Below are positions 36,002 to 48,523 of a stretch of 64,000 bases of DNA, in pieces; the first letter of the stretch is position 1, and every line of letters starts with the position of its first letter. This stretch comes from Neospora caninum Liverpool (taxonomy: Eukaryota > Apicomplexa > Conoidasida > Eucoccidiorida > Sarcocystidae): contig NC_018387.1 in NCBI RefSeq assembly GCF_000208865.1, positions 620,001 through 684,000 on the forward strand, given 5' to 3'. The notes below the pieces were generated by a model. It ran no database searches. It had not been told where the DNA came from and saw nothing but the letters and a program-made list of their open reading frames with translations. A program made the position numbers and the translations under genes.

Positions 36002-36118
36002 CAGAGAGGGGGACTTATTCCTAGAGATGCCGAGTCGTATATCTGTCTGCGTACACCATGGTGAATATCATATACGAAGAATATTTACGGCATGTATTTG
36101 GTAGAGCATTTAAGACAC

Positions 36119-36146
36119 GCTTAGAGATAGACGTCTATCTCTAAGC
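36119..36146. repeat. 28-bp perfect palindrome
   Basis: Two 14-base arms, GCTTAGAGATAGAC and GTCTATCTCTAAGC, abut with no spacer around a GACGTC centre. The symmetry breaks immediately outside. Confidence 0.9.
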
Positions 36147-38281
36147 ACAAACAAAGATGCGCAAATCTACGCGTGGCTACAACCAGCAGGTTCTCCTGGT
36201 AACGCGTTACGAAGGAGCTCCGGGACGGTGAGAGCTACTCTCTCGTGTTCCCCTTGTTCCTCCCGGAAGAACAACACATGGAGAAAAACGAAATAAGCCT
36301 AACTGTCTCTCTCCTCACAAGAATCGCAGGTGAAAAGTTTCCTCGCTCTCTTTGTTCGGATGCTTTGCCGCCCCTTAGACCTGCCGCCGTCTCGGGTGCC
36401 CACATATATACACTGACGCACCGCGAGCGGAATATTGATTGTACAAGAGAAAGGGGAGAGAAAAGCAGAAAGGCGTACTTTGTCTGTTGACCCTTTTCTC
36501 TCTTTCCACTCTTCCAGTCTCTGGTGTTTCTCTTCAGATAAAAGGATCGGCGCAGAGGTCGAATCGTCTGTCGATTCTCGAACGGAAGCGATATCTTCTG
36601 TGACTGTCTACAGGTGCATATTAGCACACATATCTTGACATACTTGTATATATTTATAGGTATAGACATCTGGCTAAAGCCTTGCATGCAATGTTCATTT
36701 GGGTTTTTTGAGTGTCTTTTGCGTTTTCCCTGGACGTTGTCGATTTTCTCATCCACGAGCTCTGTTGTCTTTCTCAGCGTGTGTTGCTGATCCCCAGAGA
36801 AAAGACGAACTGCCTCCGGCCCTCCTCGCATTGGCAAAGAATGGTCGGCTCTCTAGAGTCCCTCACAGCCTTTTTTGGCTTTCCCTCGCATTTTTGGGTC
36901 TCGTTCCCTTTCAAAAACAAAGCTGGAGCAAACATCTTGCTCCTTTTTCTTTCCCTCCTCTTTCTCTTCTTTCTCTGCTGTCTCTCCCCGTATTTTCTCT
37001 CGGTCTTGTCGCGTCGAAAATCGCCTCTCTGCCTAGGACCGCAGTCCGCGGTAGTCTCTTCTGCCGTCTCGCTTTTGGATTGGAAAATCTGAAATCTTAA
37101 AATCGCCATACAAAGACTTGCGTCGTCGTAGTTTCTTCCGTTTGCTTCGCTTCTTCTGCATGCTTGTTTTTCGCGTCCGAAACCTCGTCCGGGTTTTCTC
37201 CCGATCGTTGTGGAGGGTGACTCTATCACGACTCGGAAAGAGAATCTTCAATAGAGACAGACAACACCTTCGGATCGAGCACTCGTTCTTTGGTTTTGTA
37301 TCTCTCTTCGTCTTCTTTCGCTGTTTCCTGCGTCTTCGACCGTCGCGTTCTCCGGTGATTTTTTTCCTCCGCGGCGTCCTCGTTCCGCTACCACACAGTC
37401 TTGAGGCACACAAAATTCGTTCTTGTGTTGCCCCTTTTCAGGACAGAGCCGGAAAGTAGGTGACCCCAAATCGACCTTTCTTGTTTTCTCGCGCATTCTG
37501 AGGTGTATGTACAGCTGGCGACCAACGGGTCCTTTTCGTGTCTGCTCAACGCGTTTGTTTTGGGTCCCCTCCTCGCTACTAGGTACTGCGGCAAGGCGTT
37601 CTTATACCACGCAAACGGCTGTAGGATTTTGCGGGATTTCTCTCTTCGCCGTCTCGCTCTTTCTTGTCCCTCGCTTTGTAAAAGAGACATACCCGTCAGT
37701 TTGTTTTTCTCCTTCCGTTTTTCTCATAGTTTATCGCCCTTCGACAGTCCCTCTGTTTCGCTGCCTTCCCGTGTAACGTTTCCTACAATTCCTCTGTCGC
37801 CGCCCTCCAACACTTGCCTCTTCCTCGGTCTTTCTTCTGTGCACCTGGTTCACCTGTGCTTCGCCCTGATTTGTCGCATCTCTGTCCTCGGTTGTCTCCG
37901 TTTTTGCCTCCATCTTCTCCCACGGCTCTTCTCCCTTTTTCACACTGAAGGCTGCCTTGCCCGACACGGTGGTCTCTGTAGAAAAATCGCCCGTGCCTCC
38001 GCGGCCTGCGGTTCTGGAGCGAGACACAGAGCGAGGACAAAATTTCCTTCTCGACGCCAATGGAAGGCCGGGACGAACCCTCGCCGTGGCGGCGCACTGT
38101 GGGGTGTCTAGCCACCCCAGCAGCTGCCCCGTCGGTGTCTTCTCTCTCTCCTTCGCCACGGCGGAAGATCTCACCGCCTTCTTCCTCTCCCGCCTGTGGG
38201 AGTTACCCCCTGCTGCACGTTTTTTTCTCTCCCTCTTCGGCCTGGCAAGCAATCTCTCGCTCTCTCGCTGTCTCTCGACGC

Positions 38282-41200
38282 ATGCGCCGTCTCTTCGTCT
38301 CGTGTCTCCTCGCCGTCCTTTTCTCGGATCTGAGACAGTCTCTCTTCGGTGCCTCTCGAGGCACACCCCAAACTTCTCTCTCTCCCTTTTGGCTCGAAGC
38401 AGAGGCTGGGAAACTGGACATCTCGGTACGACTTCAAACTTTTCTTCCAAGTGAAAGAGGAGAGGGAAAATGAATCTTCAAAGAGAACGATCTGCACACT
38501 GTGTTGCCGAAGAGAAGATTTCTGCGCGTCCTCATAAAGTGTCGTGTCTCTAAATCGATACACGCAGACTTCTATTCACTGGATCATATATATACGCATA
38601 TACGTGTATACATGTATATATATATATATATATATATGCATTAGTTGAGTAAGCTGTGGTGTATGTATGCATGTCTGCAACTATGTGCGTAGATGTTGGT
38701 TTTAAGTGCGAACGCTGTATGTTTACTTCAGCGAATCAGGAGTCTATTAAGGCGCACCAGTTCCCACCTTTCGCACTTTGTGTGGAGATTTTCCGATTTC
38801 ACACCTGGAGGCCTTATAGCGTTGTTTCGTGCCCCCATATGCGTATCGTGAAATAGTCGAGGTATGCCTGTGTGGAGATAAAGAAACAGTCTGCTTTTTG
38901 CCTTATTTGAAGGCCGCATTTCTGTGGGGTTCTGCTGGGCGCATGCACTCGCCCTAGTTTTGTCTTGTCCACTCTCTCGCTCCGCTTCTCGCTACGGCAA
39001 TGTTCTTGTGCTGTCATCTGCGCTAGTGCGTCTGAACACTACAAGCCGCTTGCGTGTGGGGGGCGAAATATGATAGCCTTCGCCTGTTCGACTGTCATGC
39101 ATTTCTAAGGATCCGTGCCTAACAGCGTCGCTTCTTGCTTCTTTGCGCGCAGCCTCCGGCCCCGCAAAGTCCGTCGGGAAACCCAGTGCAGATGGGAGCA
39201 CCAAGCCACCCTCTGTTTGGTTCCGGAAAGCGAGGAGAGGAAACAAAAGATGCGCCTTCTCTGAGTACCTCTGCACCACCTCCACCGCGCCCACCGCCCG
39301 TTCTCCCTCCTTCTCTCTCTCCACAGGGTGAGGGACAAACAGGGAGCGGTGATCCCAGAGCTGCCGTGGGCCATCCCGGTGAGCGTCAAGGCACCGGCGA
39401 CGTGAGAGGAGAACGGGGCAAGGCGCAAGTTCCCAGTGGAGAAGCGAGCGCGCCGACCAAGGCGGAACCTGTGCATGCGTCGCAGGAAGAACAGAAAGAG
39501 GATCTGCACGCGTCGAGCACGACTCCCGGGGGAGACGAGAAAGAAAAAGACATTTCGGTCTCTGGGAATCCAGTGCCTGGCGGTGGTGAAGAACCGAAAA
39601 CGCCCCCTCAGGGTTCCTCGCCTGCGTCGGAAAGCACTTCCACCGAAACGCATGCAGGGGCACCCCGAAACGCCGCAAATCCTGCCGCTGCGAGCGACGA
39701 CGCGGTCGCAGGACACACTGAGATGGGAGGCGTCGATACGCCACCGCAGACACCAGGGGGTGATCAGGGTGCAGTGGCGAGGGAAGATCGAGGAATCGCG
39801 AGTGTTAGAGGACAACCTGAGAGTGCACAGGAATCTGCCAGCCCCGCACAGGGTGAGGGGGCGGCGATCCGCGATTCTCCGCCTTCTCACGACAAAGACA
39901 CCGCAACTCTTAGGGAGGCAAAAGAAGGAAACGGATCTGCGTCTGGGGCCGGACTTGCTGGCTCACGAGAAGGCGGCATGAGGGAACAGGAACCGAAGGC
40001 GGCGGCCAAACACGAAGCAGTCAAGAAGCGCGAAGGAAGTCGAAGAGGACCGCGGGGGCCGGGATTTGGAAGGCACCAACAACCCGGGGAAAACGCTGAT
40101 CGAAACGACCGAGCCGATCGGAGACAAGACTACCCCACATCAACTCAAGGTGCCCATACACCTGAATCAGGTGTCCATACACCCGACTCAGGTGTCCATA
40201 CACCTCCCGCCTACCCGGTTCCGTCAAAGGTAGGGCAGGACGCAGAGGCGGGACGGCAAGAGGAGCCGCATAGCACTGCTTCCGCGTCGTATTACCCCGA
40301 AGCGCAGGTGGGGTATGGAGAGGAGCGCGCTGGCCACGCGATTCCGTCCCACGGAGACCCGCCACAAGACGCCTATTACGCATACACCGCAGACCCCGCA
40401 GCAGCGTACGCGTCAGCTGAGCCTGTGCAGCGTGTATATGGAGACGGGCGCGACTCGCAGGCGAGCGTTCGACCCCCGCGAGAAAGCGAAACCCACGGAG
40501 GCCCCAGTCCCTCTGGCATCCCGCACTGGGATGTGCATGCGTCTGATTCCGGTACAGCCTATGTCGACGATAGTTACGGCGCGGGTTCTGTTTCCCTCGA
40601 CGGCATCGACACCCGTGAGGACTTGGGCGAGCCGGCTCCTGCAGCGTACTCGTATTCGTCGAGCAGAGACGGCGGTGCTCATGCAGCGGGTGGTGGCAAC
40701 TGTAGAGATCCGCAAGTCCTTGAGCCGACCCTGGAGGAGCACTGCGACGCGTGGTGTACCACAGCGGCTCTGAAGCACTGGGAAGGTAGCCGGCCGGTCT
40801 GGGCGTCTCTCCACCTGAATCCGGTTCCCTCCTTTTTCGCGGATCTGCGCACTGGGCTGTTTGTGTTCTTGTATCGGCACAAAGAGACGTTTTTCGCGGC
40901 GAAGGCGCACCTCGAGAGAGAGGCCCGCGACCTCGGCGCCTTTCTCGCGGAGAAGAACGAAGACTTCCGCGAGGCCTATCCGTCGCTCTGGGTCGCGCTC
41001 TGGTGGGTTCTCGGCTGCCTGCTGCTCTCCCGCCTCTTGACGGGGGACTTCGTCCCGCGCTCTGCGGCCTCGCTCTTCCTCTGCTGCCTAGGCGGCCGGA
41101 ACGGCTTCTGCGAGCGGCGGCGCAGAATGAAGGAGGAGCAACGCGCTCGCGAAGAAGCTGCGCAGGCCGTCGTCGACGGCCTGCTGAAGAACCAGCAGAT

Positions 41201-44200
41201 CAAGTGGCTGCTGACGCAGACGAAGAAGACTTCGTTCATCTGCGAGAAACTCAAAGGCTCCGTGCTGGAAGTCTGCCGCACAGACACGGAAGAGAAACTG
41301 ACAAGGGGCGGCTCAGGCGGCAGGGTGCCCGAGGGAATGGAGGCGAGCGAGCTCGCGAGAGTCGTCGGTATTATGCAGCGAGAACAGGAGGATCTGAAAC
41401 GCCTTCTGCACGCTTTGCAGGAAGAGCAGAGGGCGGAGCGCGCGAGCAGACAGGCACAGCTCGCAGGTATCCTCGCAGAGACGAAGAAACAATTTGACTC
41501 GGCCACGCTGCAACAGGCGCAATACAGCCTCGTCTTTCTGCAGGCTCTAGGGTGAGCAGCGCGAGAGGAAAAAAATGGAATCGAGGAACGGGAAGGGAGA
41601 ACGGACGGAAAACAGACAAAGCAGGGGGAAGAGAGAGACAAGAGGGATCCGAGAGGGAGACAAAGAGGAAAACATGGAGAAGGGAAAAGGAACGACGAAA
41701 GACCAAAGCGGAAGAAGAGCAACATGCTGGGACGAAGTGTCTCGGACTGCACAGGTCTTTTTCCTTTTCGCGTGGCACAGATTTGAAAGTTCCCTTCTTT
41801 TTTTTTCAGGCGCATCATGTGTGCAGTTGACCCCACATACTCCTCTGAAGAGGTAAGAGGCGGAATGGCGGCGCATGCACTCTCGCCGTTGCCGGAATTT
41901 TGCCAACTTTTCGTTCGCCCGGTCCTTTGTCTCTCTTTTTGAAGTCGTCGCGGTACACGAGGTTTTCTGGGATTCCTGCCTCTTGGTTCGCCCTCTTCCT
42001 CTTTCACCTCCCCGAGCTGTTTGTCGCGCTGTGCGTGCTCGCGCTCGCAGTTTCCTTCTTCTCGTCCGTCTCTTCTCCCTCGACGTTCCTTCTCCTTCTC
42101 GTCCTCCTCCCTCGCTGTCCTTTTGGCCCACCCTCTTTCCCGCCACCCTGCTCTTTCCGTGCTCCCAGACTGTTTTTCCCTTTCGATATCGGGCTTCTCC
42201 ACAGCGGGTAGTTTCCCCACGCAGTGTCTTGGTCTCTGTCGTGGTTCTCAGAAAGAGCAGCTGGAGGCTTCGATTGCTCGAGACGCTGCGGCGATTCAGA
42301 ATTTTCTTTCTTCCGATTGCCCCGACGAAGTGAACGACACTTACGAGTTGGGCAACGCCCCGTCTGCAGCACGCAGTTCCTTTGCGGACGAAACTTTCAA
42401 CCACCTCGTGAGGTCGGGGATGACGCCTCGCGGCCTCTCTCTCGCCTCATCCTGCGGCTTCTCTGCGGGGCCGAAAGGCAACGAGGAAAGAGACAATGCG
42501 AGCTCGCCCTCGATGTCGCTGCCTGTGGCAGAGACAGCAGAGCGCAGTGCGGGGAGAGAACACCCACGCCAACGAGAACGCGAGAACTCGGAGGAAGCGA
42601 AGGCGCGCGCAGGCGACCTCGACGAATCCCGACACAGTTCCGCGCAAAGTCGACAAGATGGGCCTCGAGGCGTCGTGCCGCCAAGTAAGAACACAGAACG
42701 CTCAAACTCGCTTCCAGCTCCTGCCGTCGCGCGCTTCATCGAAATCGCTCCAAGAACTTCTCTCCGTGGTCTCCCCCATCTTTCCGTCGACGTCAGGAAG
42801 CTACTCCACCCGGTGTCTCTCGATCCATATATATATATATATATATATGAATATCTGTGTATATGTGCATATCTTATGCATATCTATTTATCTTCATGGG
42901 ATGTGAGGCAAGAAGGAATAACTGGAGAGCGTCTCGGTTTTCTTCTCCGTTTAGGATCACGGGTGATCCTTCGGAACGTTGACCGGCTGACGCCTTTTTC
43001 CGTTTCGATGCCTTGCGTCTTTTTATTTCCACGAGCCATGGATTCACATCTTCATGTCTCTCGTGTGCTTTTTCTTCTCTTTTCCGTGCATATTTTTCTC
43101 CCTGTCTCCCCTCACCGTCTTCTCTTCCCCTTTCTACCCTCTGTCCATTGTCGATTCCCGTAATCGTTTGCTCCTTCCCTCTTTTTCTGTCAGATTTGTT
43201 TGACGCGTCGCCGCCAGGAGTCTCTCCGGGCTTTTCGTCGATTCCCCCAGACTTCCCTCCTCCGTTCCCCGCAGCGCCGGACGCTTCTCACCCACCTCCC
43301 CTGCCTCTGAACGCGGCGCAGTTTGCGGTTCCCGAGGAGTCTCTTTCAGCTTTTCCGGGAAGCGAAGGCGTCGCAAGCGCACCTTCCACAAGTCACTCGC
43401 GCCCTCCCTTGCCGCCGCAGGGGTTGAGGGATCCGTTCGCGTCGCCTCTTCCGCCCTCAGCCGACATCGAGGGAGGCAGTGGAGTGTCTACGCACCGGCT
43501 CCGGTCCTCGAGTGTCGGCAGTGTCGCTGGGTCGTCTTCTCTCCAGGCGAAGAGCGCAGGAAGTCCGGTCCTTCCGCCTTCGAACGGGGTGTACGCGCCG
43601 ATGATGCAAGCTCCTGGGACTGCAGCAAGTGCGGGGAACAGTGCAGGGCTGGGGAATGAGGCGACCGGCGCGGGCGCTCCTCTCTCTGCTGCGCCTGCGC
43701 TGTTTGCAGGACAGCAGCCTGGGCCGAGTGCGCCGCCGCTCTCGAGCGTTGCCCCGAGTCTTTCAGCGCAGCCGCGCGAGGCGGTTCAGCGCGCGCCGTC
43801 TGGAGCGTCGAACGCCTCAGAGATGGCGGGCGTGAACGGCGAGGAGAACAAGAGCCCTGAGAACGCTCTCGAAGAGAAGGCGCCGATGCGAGGCATGATG
43901 AACGGTAAGCGAGAAGGAATGGGAGATCGAGGAGGCACGAGGAAAGACAGGTGAGGAGTGGAGGTAAGGAGGAGGAGAGGCGACGAGAGGCATGTATGCA
44001 AGGGGAGAAGACAGGACAGGAGTCAGTGAGTGGTTATCGAAGGGAGGAGGAAGGCCGAGAAAGCGGCAGAACGAGGCGGAGCGGACAAGGAAAAGCGATG
44101 CAGGGGGGGGTGGGGGGGGAAAGCAAGAAGAGTAAAAGATAAAAGGCCAATAAAGAAGAAAAACAGCAAACGCGGAGATGGAACAGCGACAGCAGTGTGA

Positions 44201-45015
44201 ACGGCGGTAATGGGAGAGGCGTCGTAATTCTCAAGAATCGGGTTTGTTTCTGCTTCCTTTTTCTCTCGGGAATCCCTTTTTTTTCACCTTGTGTTTTTTT
44301 CAGGCACAGCTCCGCCCCTGCCTCCCTCTGGACTCAAGCAGGAGGGTCCGCCGCAAGCCGCGGCCGCTCGCCAGTCGGGACGCATCCTGAGAGAAAGAAG
44401 GTAAAGAGAGAAAAAGACGAGAAAGAAGGAGAGAGGCAGAGGAAGAGAAAGCCGGAAGAGAGTGGAAAATAAAGAGAGAAACAGACGAGAAAGGAGGGAA
44501 GAATAAAGGAGAGAAGAGAACTGGAGACAGAGGAGAGAGGAAGATAAAGGGAGAGGAAGGCGAGAGAACGGAAAAAAGAGAGAGGAAAACGGCAGGAGAG
44601 GCGATGCTGGGAGGCAGCTGACAAAGCAGCGAGGCACAGGTAAGTCATGGATGTCGTGTATGGATGAAACAAATTGCGCAAACGAAGGAAAGAGAAGAAC
44701 ACCGAGCCTCACGACGGATGAAGGAGAACTGAAAATAGCAAGTGTTGTGTCACTTGGAGACAGGCTGCGGAGAAGGCGAGAGAGTGGAGCTTGGCTTGAG
44801 ATGCAGGGGGAAAGAACAGCCGGAAAGGCAGGCGAGAAGACGGGGGCGTGCAAATGTAGCCAAAGGAAGAACATAGATTCAAGGTTATGCATGTGTCGTT
44901 TTTCGTCTTGTCTTTTTGTCTACACAGGGAACCTCCAAAAGTCCAGGCAGCGACAAACCCCTTCGGAATCCCACCGCCGGCGAGTGCGCCTCTCTCCTCA
45001 GGGATGGATTTCTAG
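38282..45015 (+). CDS. Signal-peptide, single-TM, coiled-coil, Pro-rich membrane protein
   Basis: Seven exons: 38282-38425, 39153-41551, 41810-41852, 42252-42684, 43194-43904, 44304-44400, 44928-45015 (TAG). Phases agree throughout, giving 1,304 residues. The chosen ATG gives a signal peptide (MRRLFVSCLLAVLF), then a roughly 600-residue Pro/Gly/Glu-rich region with HTP(E/D)SGV repeats and a Cys-containing pre-membrane block (HCDAWCTTAALKHW). One TM helix follows at about residues 659-676 (LWVALWWVLGCLLLSRLL). A basic/helical segment then leads into a coiled coil with VVGIMQREQEDLKRLLHALQ, and a long Pro-rich tail (IPPDFPPPFPAAPD) ends NPFGIPPPASAPL. Signal, lumenal region, TM, coiled coil and Pro-rich tail is the order found in TANGO1, the ER-exit-site cargo receptor. 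No lumenal SH3 was recognised, so this is only an architectural analogy. PEX14 was considered, but its N-terminal helical domain is absent. An in-frame ATG at 38060 is an alternative start. Confidence 0.7.
40149..40204 (+). repeat. 21-bp coding tandem repeat (HTP(E/D)SGV)
   Basis: About 2.6 copies of a 21-bp unit, GGTG(T)CCATACACC plus a 7-bp linker, encode HTPESGV-HTPDSGV-HTP. Each unit contains an inverted repeat GGTGT/ACACC. Confidence 0.9.
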
Positions 45016-45460
45016 AAGGTAGAGAAACGAGAAAGGAACAGAGAAGAGAAGGAAACGAAGAAGACTGGAAAGACAGAGAGAGGAAGAACGAGAAAGAGGA
45101 GAATCGTGGACCCGCGTAAGACGGAAACTCGCGTGAAGCGGCGTCGTCATGAGCTCGAAGTGGGGCAGCGCTTGTCCTGTGTAAAGTTCTCGAGAAGAGG
45201 ATGAAGCATTTGATTGTTTCCTTGCCTCTTGATGCTGGCATAGAATCTCCTGGCTGACGAATGCGTCCGTCGAGGTTCTTTTCTCTCAAAAACGAGAGAA
45301 GCTCTGCTCCGTCCGTGGTCATGCTGTCTGTGTGCCTGTGCCGAAGAGAATCCCTCGCACTCTGTGGGGAAGGTTATGGGATCTCACAGTTCCGCGATAA
45401 CCCGTTATTCCGAGAATATCTCTGTCAACTTATAGTCTACTAACAGCACAGCCGCCATAC

Positions 45461-45461
<1 letters not shown>

Positions 45462-45506
<45 letters not shown>
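45462..45506. repeat. (TA)n microsatellite
   Basis: About 22 TA units in spacer DNA. Confidence 0.95.
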
Positions 45507-45508
<2 letters not shown>

Positions 45509-46919
45509 GCACATGCATATGATATCTCTGTATATGTATGTATATATATATATATGGACAAGAGGTTTCTCGGATTTAGCACCTCGCTTTCCTTCTCTTG
45601 GGTGAGTTGTCAGCACCGCCAGAAATTTTTTCATGGCCAGCAAGTTCTCTTTTGAGGTTATCTTTTCTTTTGGAAGATGAGAACGCGAGAGAGCAAACAC
45701 AGAAAAAAGAGGGAGGGGAAGAGGGGAACAGGCTTGCATGCATGCGAATTTCGCGTGTCATGACACCCGCCAGAGGTTTCTGTTCTTGTTTTTCACGAAC
45801 TGGAGTGGGATCGTGATGTGCCAATCTTCACCATGGAGAAAAGGCTGGGAGTGTTTATAATATGTTCCAAGATCGCTTCCTTTTGATTTTCTGAAAGGGA
45901 CACCCACGTTCAGTGTCAGCTTCTTTTTCCTGCCAAGGAAACGGAGAGCGCCCCGTAGCCGCGCCTGTTCGTGCGTTTCTTCCGTCCTCGTCCTGTGTGC
46001 CTTTGTAGGTGGATGTACAGCTGAAGCTGCATTCCCTCTTTTCCGTTTGCTCGGCTGCATGCGTGCGTCTTCTTTTCCTTTCTCATTCCTGCCTTGCTCG
46101 CGTGAATGCTCGTCCCCCTCCTTTCACCAACACGTGTCAGCGACGCGTTTGGAATCGGCTCATTAGACACATGCATGTGCATGCAAAATTCATGCAAATA
46201 CCTTACATACAGAAGGCAAATGAGAAAGAAAGAAGAAAGAGAAATGGCGACAGAGAGAGAGGGAGAGAAGACCCCCCAAATGGCTCCTTTCCCGTTCCTT
46301 TCTCTTTTCTGCTTCTTTTCTGTGCTTCTTCTCTCGTCGCTCTCCCCCCCTGTTGCTCTTTTCTCTTTCTTCTCCCTGTACAAGTCTCGCTTGCATGCTC
46401 TCTCTGAAGCATCTTCTTCCTGTCGGTTTCTGTCTGCGCATCTTTCCTTGGCACGCTGGTTTTTTTCCTCGAGAGCAAGGAAGAATACATTTGCTGAGAT
46501 GAAAAGAACTAAACGCGACAAGGGGCGGCAAGGTCGTGAGCAGGCGCTTGCCGCGTTGGAAACAGAGGAACACGGAGACAAAAAGGTGACAGCCCTTGCT
46601 TTTGAATCGCGAAAAAAGGAGATTGGCGACAAAGGGGAGAGAAAAGGCCGCGCAGAAGAAAAGAAATATTTTTTCCCGCGAAGACTAATACTGAAGAGTC
46701 GGAAAGGAAATATCTCGGACACGTGAAAGGGAAGGAAACGCGACACGGGGGGAGTCGAGGCCACTCTCTTGGAAAGAAATCCCAGTTGCTAAAAATGCTG
46801 AATGTTTATCATACGGTCTATCCCTTCGAAAGAAAAAACGATTCCTGAAAATCACTTCCCAACAACTGAAGATAACCTCTGTCCACCCTTAAAACCACAT
46901 CCGCATGCAAGGATATGTA

Positions 46920-46921
<2 letters not shown>

Positions 46922-46958
<37 letters not shown>
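46922..46958. repeat. (AT)n microsatellite
   Basis: About 15 units, then an interrupted GTATATG end, in spacer DNA. Confidence 0.9.
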
Positions 46959-48482
46959 GACAGCAGAGAGATAGAGTTATGGATGGAGAGGGAAAGGTGG
47001 CAATGCTGCTAGTTTCCCGGGAACAGCACAAAAGGCGTTAGGAGAAGCCAGTTTTAAAGTAAAAGCGTCATCGTGTTAGAGACAGAACGAGAACTGAACG
47101 TTCTCAACTTAACGGACGTTGACAACACTGGAGATGCACTTGAAATGTCTTTCACCGTCTTTTCGCTTCTCCATATTTCAATGTTTTATTCCCATGTCTT
47201 CCACGGCCTGTTCTGCTACATCCTTCCGAGTTCGGGGGGCGTGTGCAATCCCGCTGCCGTATTTCCCTTTCTTCCGGGGTCAAAGCCAACATTCTTCTAA
47301 TTCCTTCTTTTCTTCATCCTCGTCCTTCCACTTTCGTTGCGATGTTCCTGTCTCTGTTCTTCTCCCTTCCTCTCTTATCACTTCCTCTCTTCATCTCTAT
47401 CGCTTCCTCCCTCCTCGTATATATCTGTCTCTTCCGATCTCCCACTATGCTTCTCTCTTCCTCCGCCCCTCCCTTCTTCCTCTCTCTCGTCCTTCTGATT
47501 ATTTTCCCCCTTCTTTTCTCTTCTCCGTTCCTCCCTCTTTCGCTGTGCCTCCTTTTTCGGACTCGGTACTATCTCTTCCCCTGTCCTTGTTTTTCCCTCA
47601 AGTCGTCTCTTCTCTGTGTTCGGCTTTTCTTCCTCCCCCCTTGTGTGTCCTCGTTCTTCTCAACGTCTTCTTCCGGCTCTCTTCTTGACGTCGTCTTCTC
47701 GCGCTCCCTCATCGCGGTACCTTGGCCAGCCGCCTTCCTCACAAAAAAGCCTTCTTCGAGAATCTGCTTCTTTCACTTCACCTCTGCAAAGGACGCCGCG
47801 TCTCAGAGTTCCCCTTTTCGGTCGAGCGGAGACGTTCAAGTGTTGCTCCAGGGCGTTGCGTCTTTTAGGCACTGCCAGGGAAAAAGGAATTGTGAGAAAA
47901 AACGAAAAAACCCCGAAGAATAAAAGGCGGCAGCGATGAGGAGGAAAAGGGAGAGAAAAGCAACGGGAAAGACGCAGGACAGAGGAGTTAAAAAATACGC
48001 GTCGTGTCACTTGAGCGTGTGGATGTGTCCTTCCTTTCCCCTGGTGGTGTACAGACTCTGAGATGCTTCCCGAGTTTCTACCTCTTCAAATCGTCTCGCT
48101 GCTTCCCACTCTTCCTCAGAGAGCGGATGGTTCCTGAAAGACAAATCGAAAAACCCACAACGCGACACGCCGCATGCTTACATGTTTACAGACACAGAAA
48201 AATAGTTGTACGTGTGCAAATAGATCTACCGCTCTATATTGATTGCTAAGTATCTTCCCGGGTCCGCCAAAGGCCAAAATGATTCAAACAATGATTACAC
48301 AGATTAGGGGTTTCCGGTCGTGCAATACATACAGATAGATAAGTACATACACTAAATATATAAGAGTGTAGATGTAATATTAAAATACGTTTTCAACGCC
48401 AGTAATAGACACAAAGTGCCCGTCTAAAACGTATCTTCTTTTCCGCGGTCGACGTCGTCTCCCTGTCGCCGTACATCTCTGC

Positions 48483-48485
<3 letters not shown>

Positions 48486-48520
<35 letters not shown>
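48486..48520. repeat. (TA)n microsatellite
   Basis: About 17 units in spacer DNA. Confidence 0.95.

Positions 48521-48523
<3 letters not shown>

Larger units (their letters stand above)
34248..38281. other. Upstream region with unplaced exon-like segments
   Basis: This is the divergent spacer between the thioredoxin-fold gene and the plus-strand membrane protein. Several plus-strand pieces look exon-like. A short ATG exon at 36279-36328 ends GCAG|GTGAAA. 36541-36613 sits between TTCAG and GTGCAT. 37502-37585 reads VYVQLATNGSFSCLLNAFVL. 37961 onward reads DTVVSVEKSPVPPRP. Some phases connect, but no complete, convincing model was obtained and none joins the 38282 start in frame. They could be extra 5' exons or a separate small gene. 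Confidence 0.3.

Noticed and set aside
38060..38454. Frame ending ...GWETGHLG|GTACGA as the exon before 39153
   Set aside because: It leaves in phase 1, whereas the 39153 exon needs phase 0. The overlapping frame with the MRRLFVSCLLAV signal peptide fits.
38282..45015. PEX14 assignment for the TM/coiled-coil protein
   Set aside because: TM plus coiled coil is suggestive, but the conserved N-terminal PEX5-binding helical domain was not found, and a signal peptide argues for the secretory pathway.
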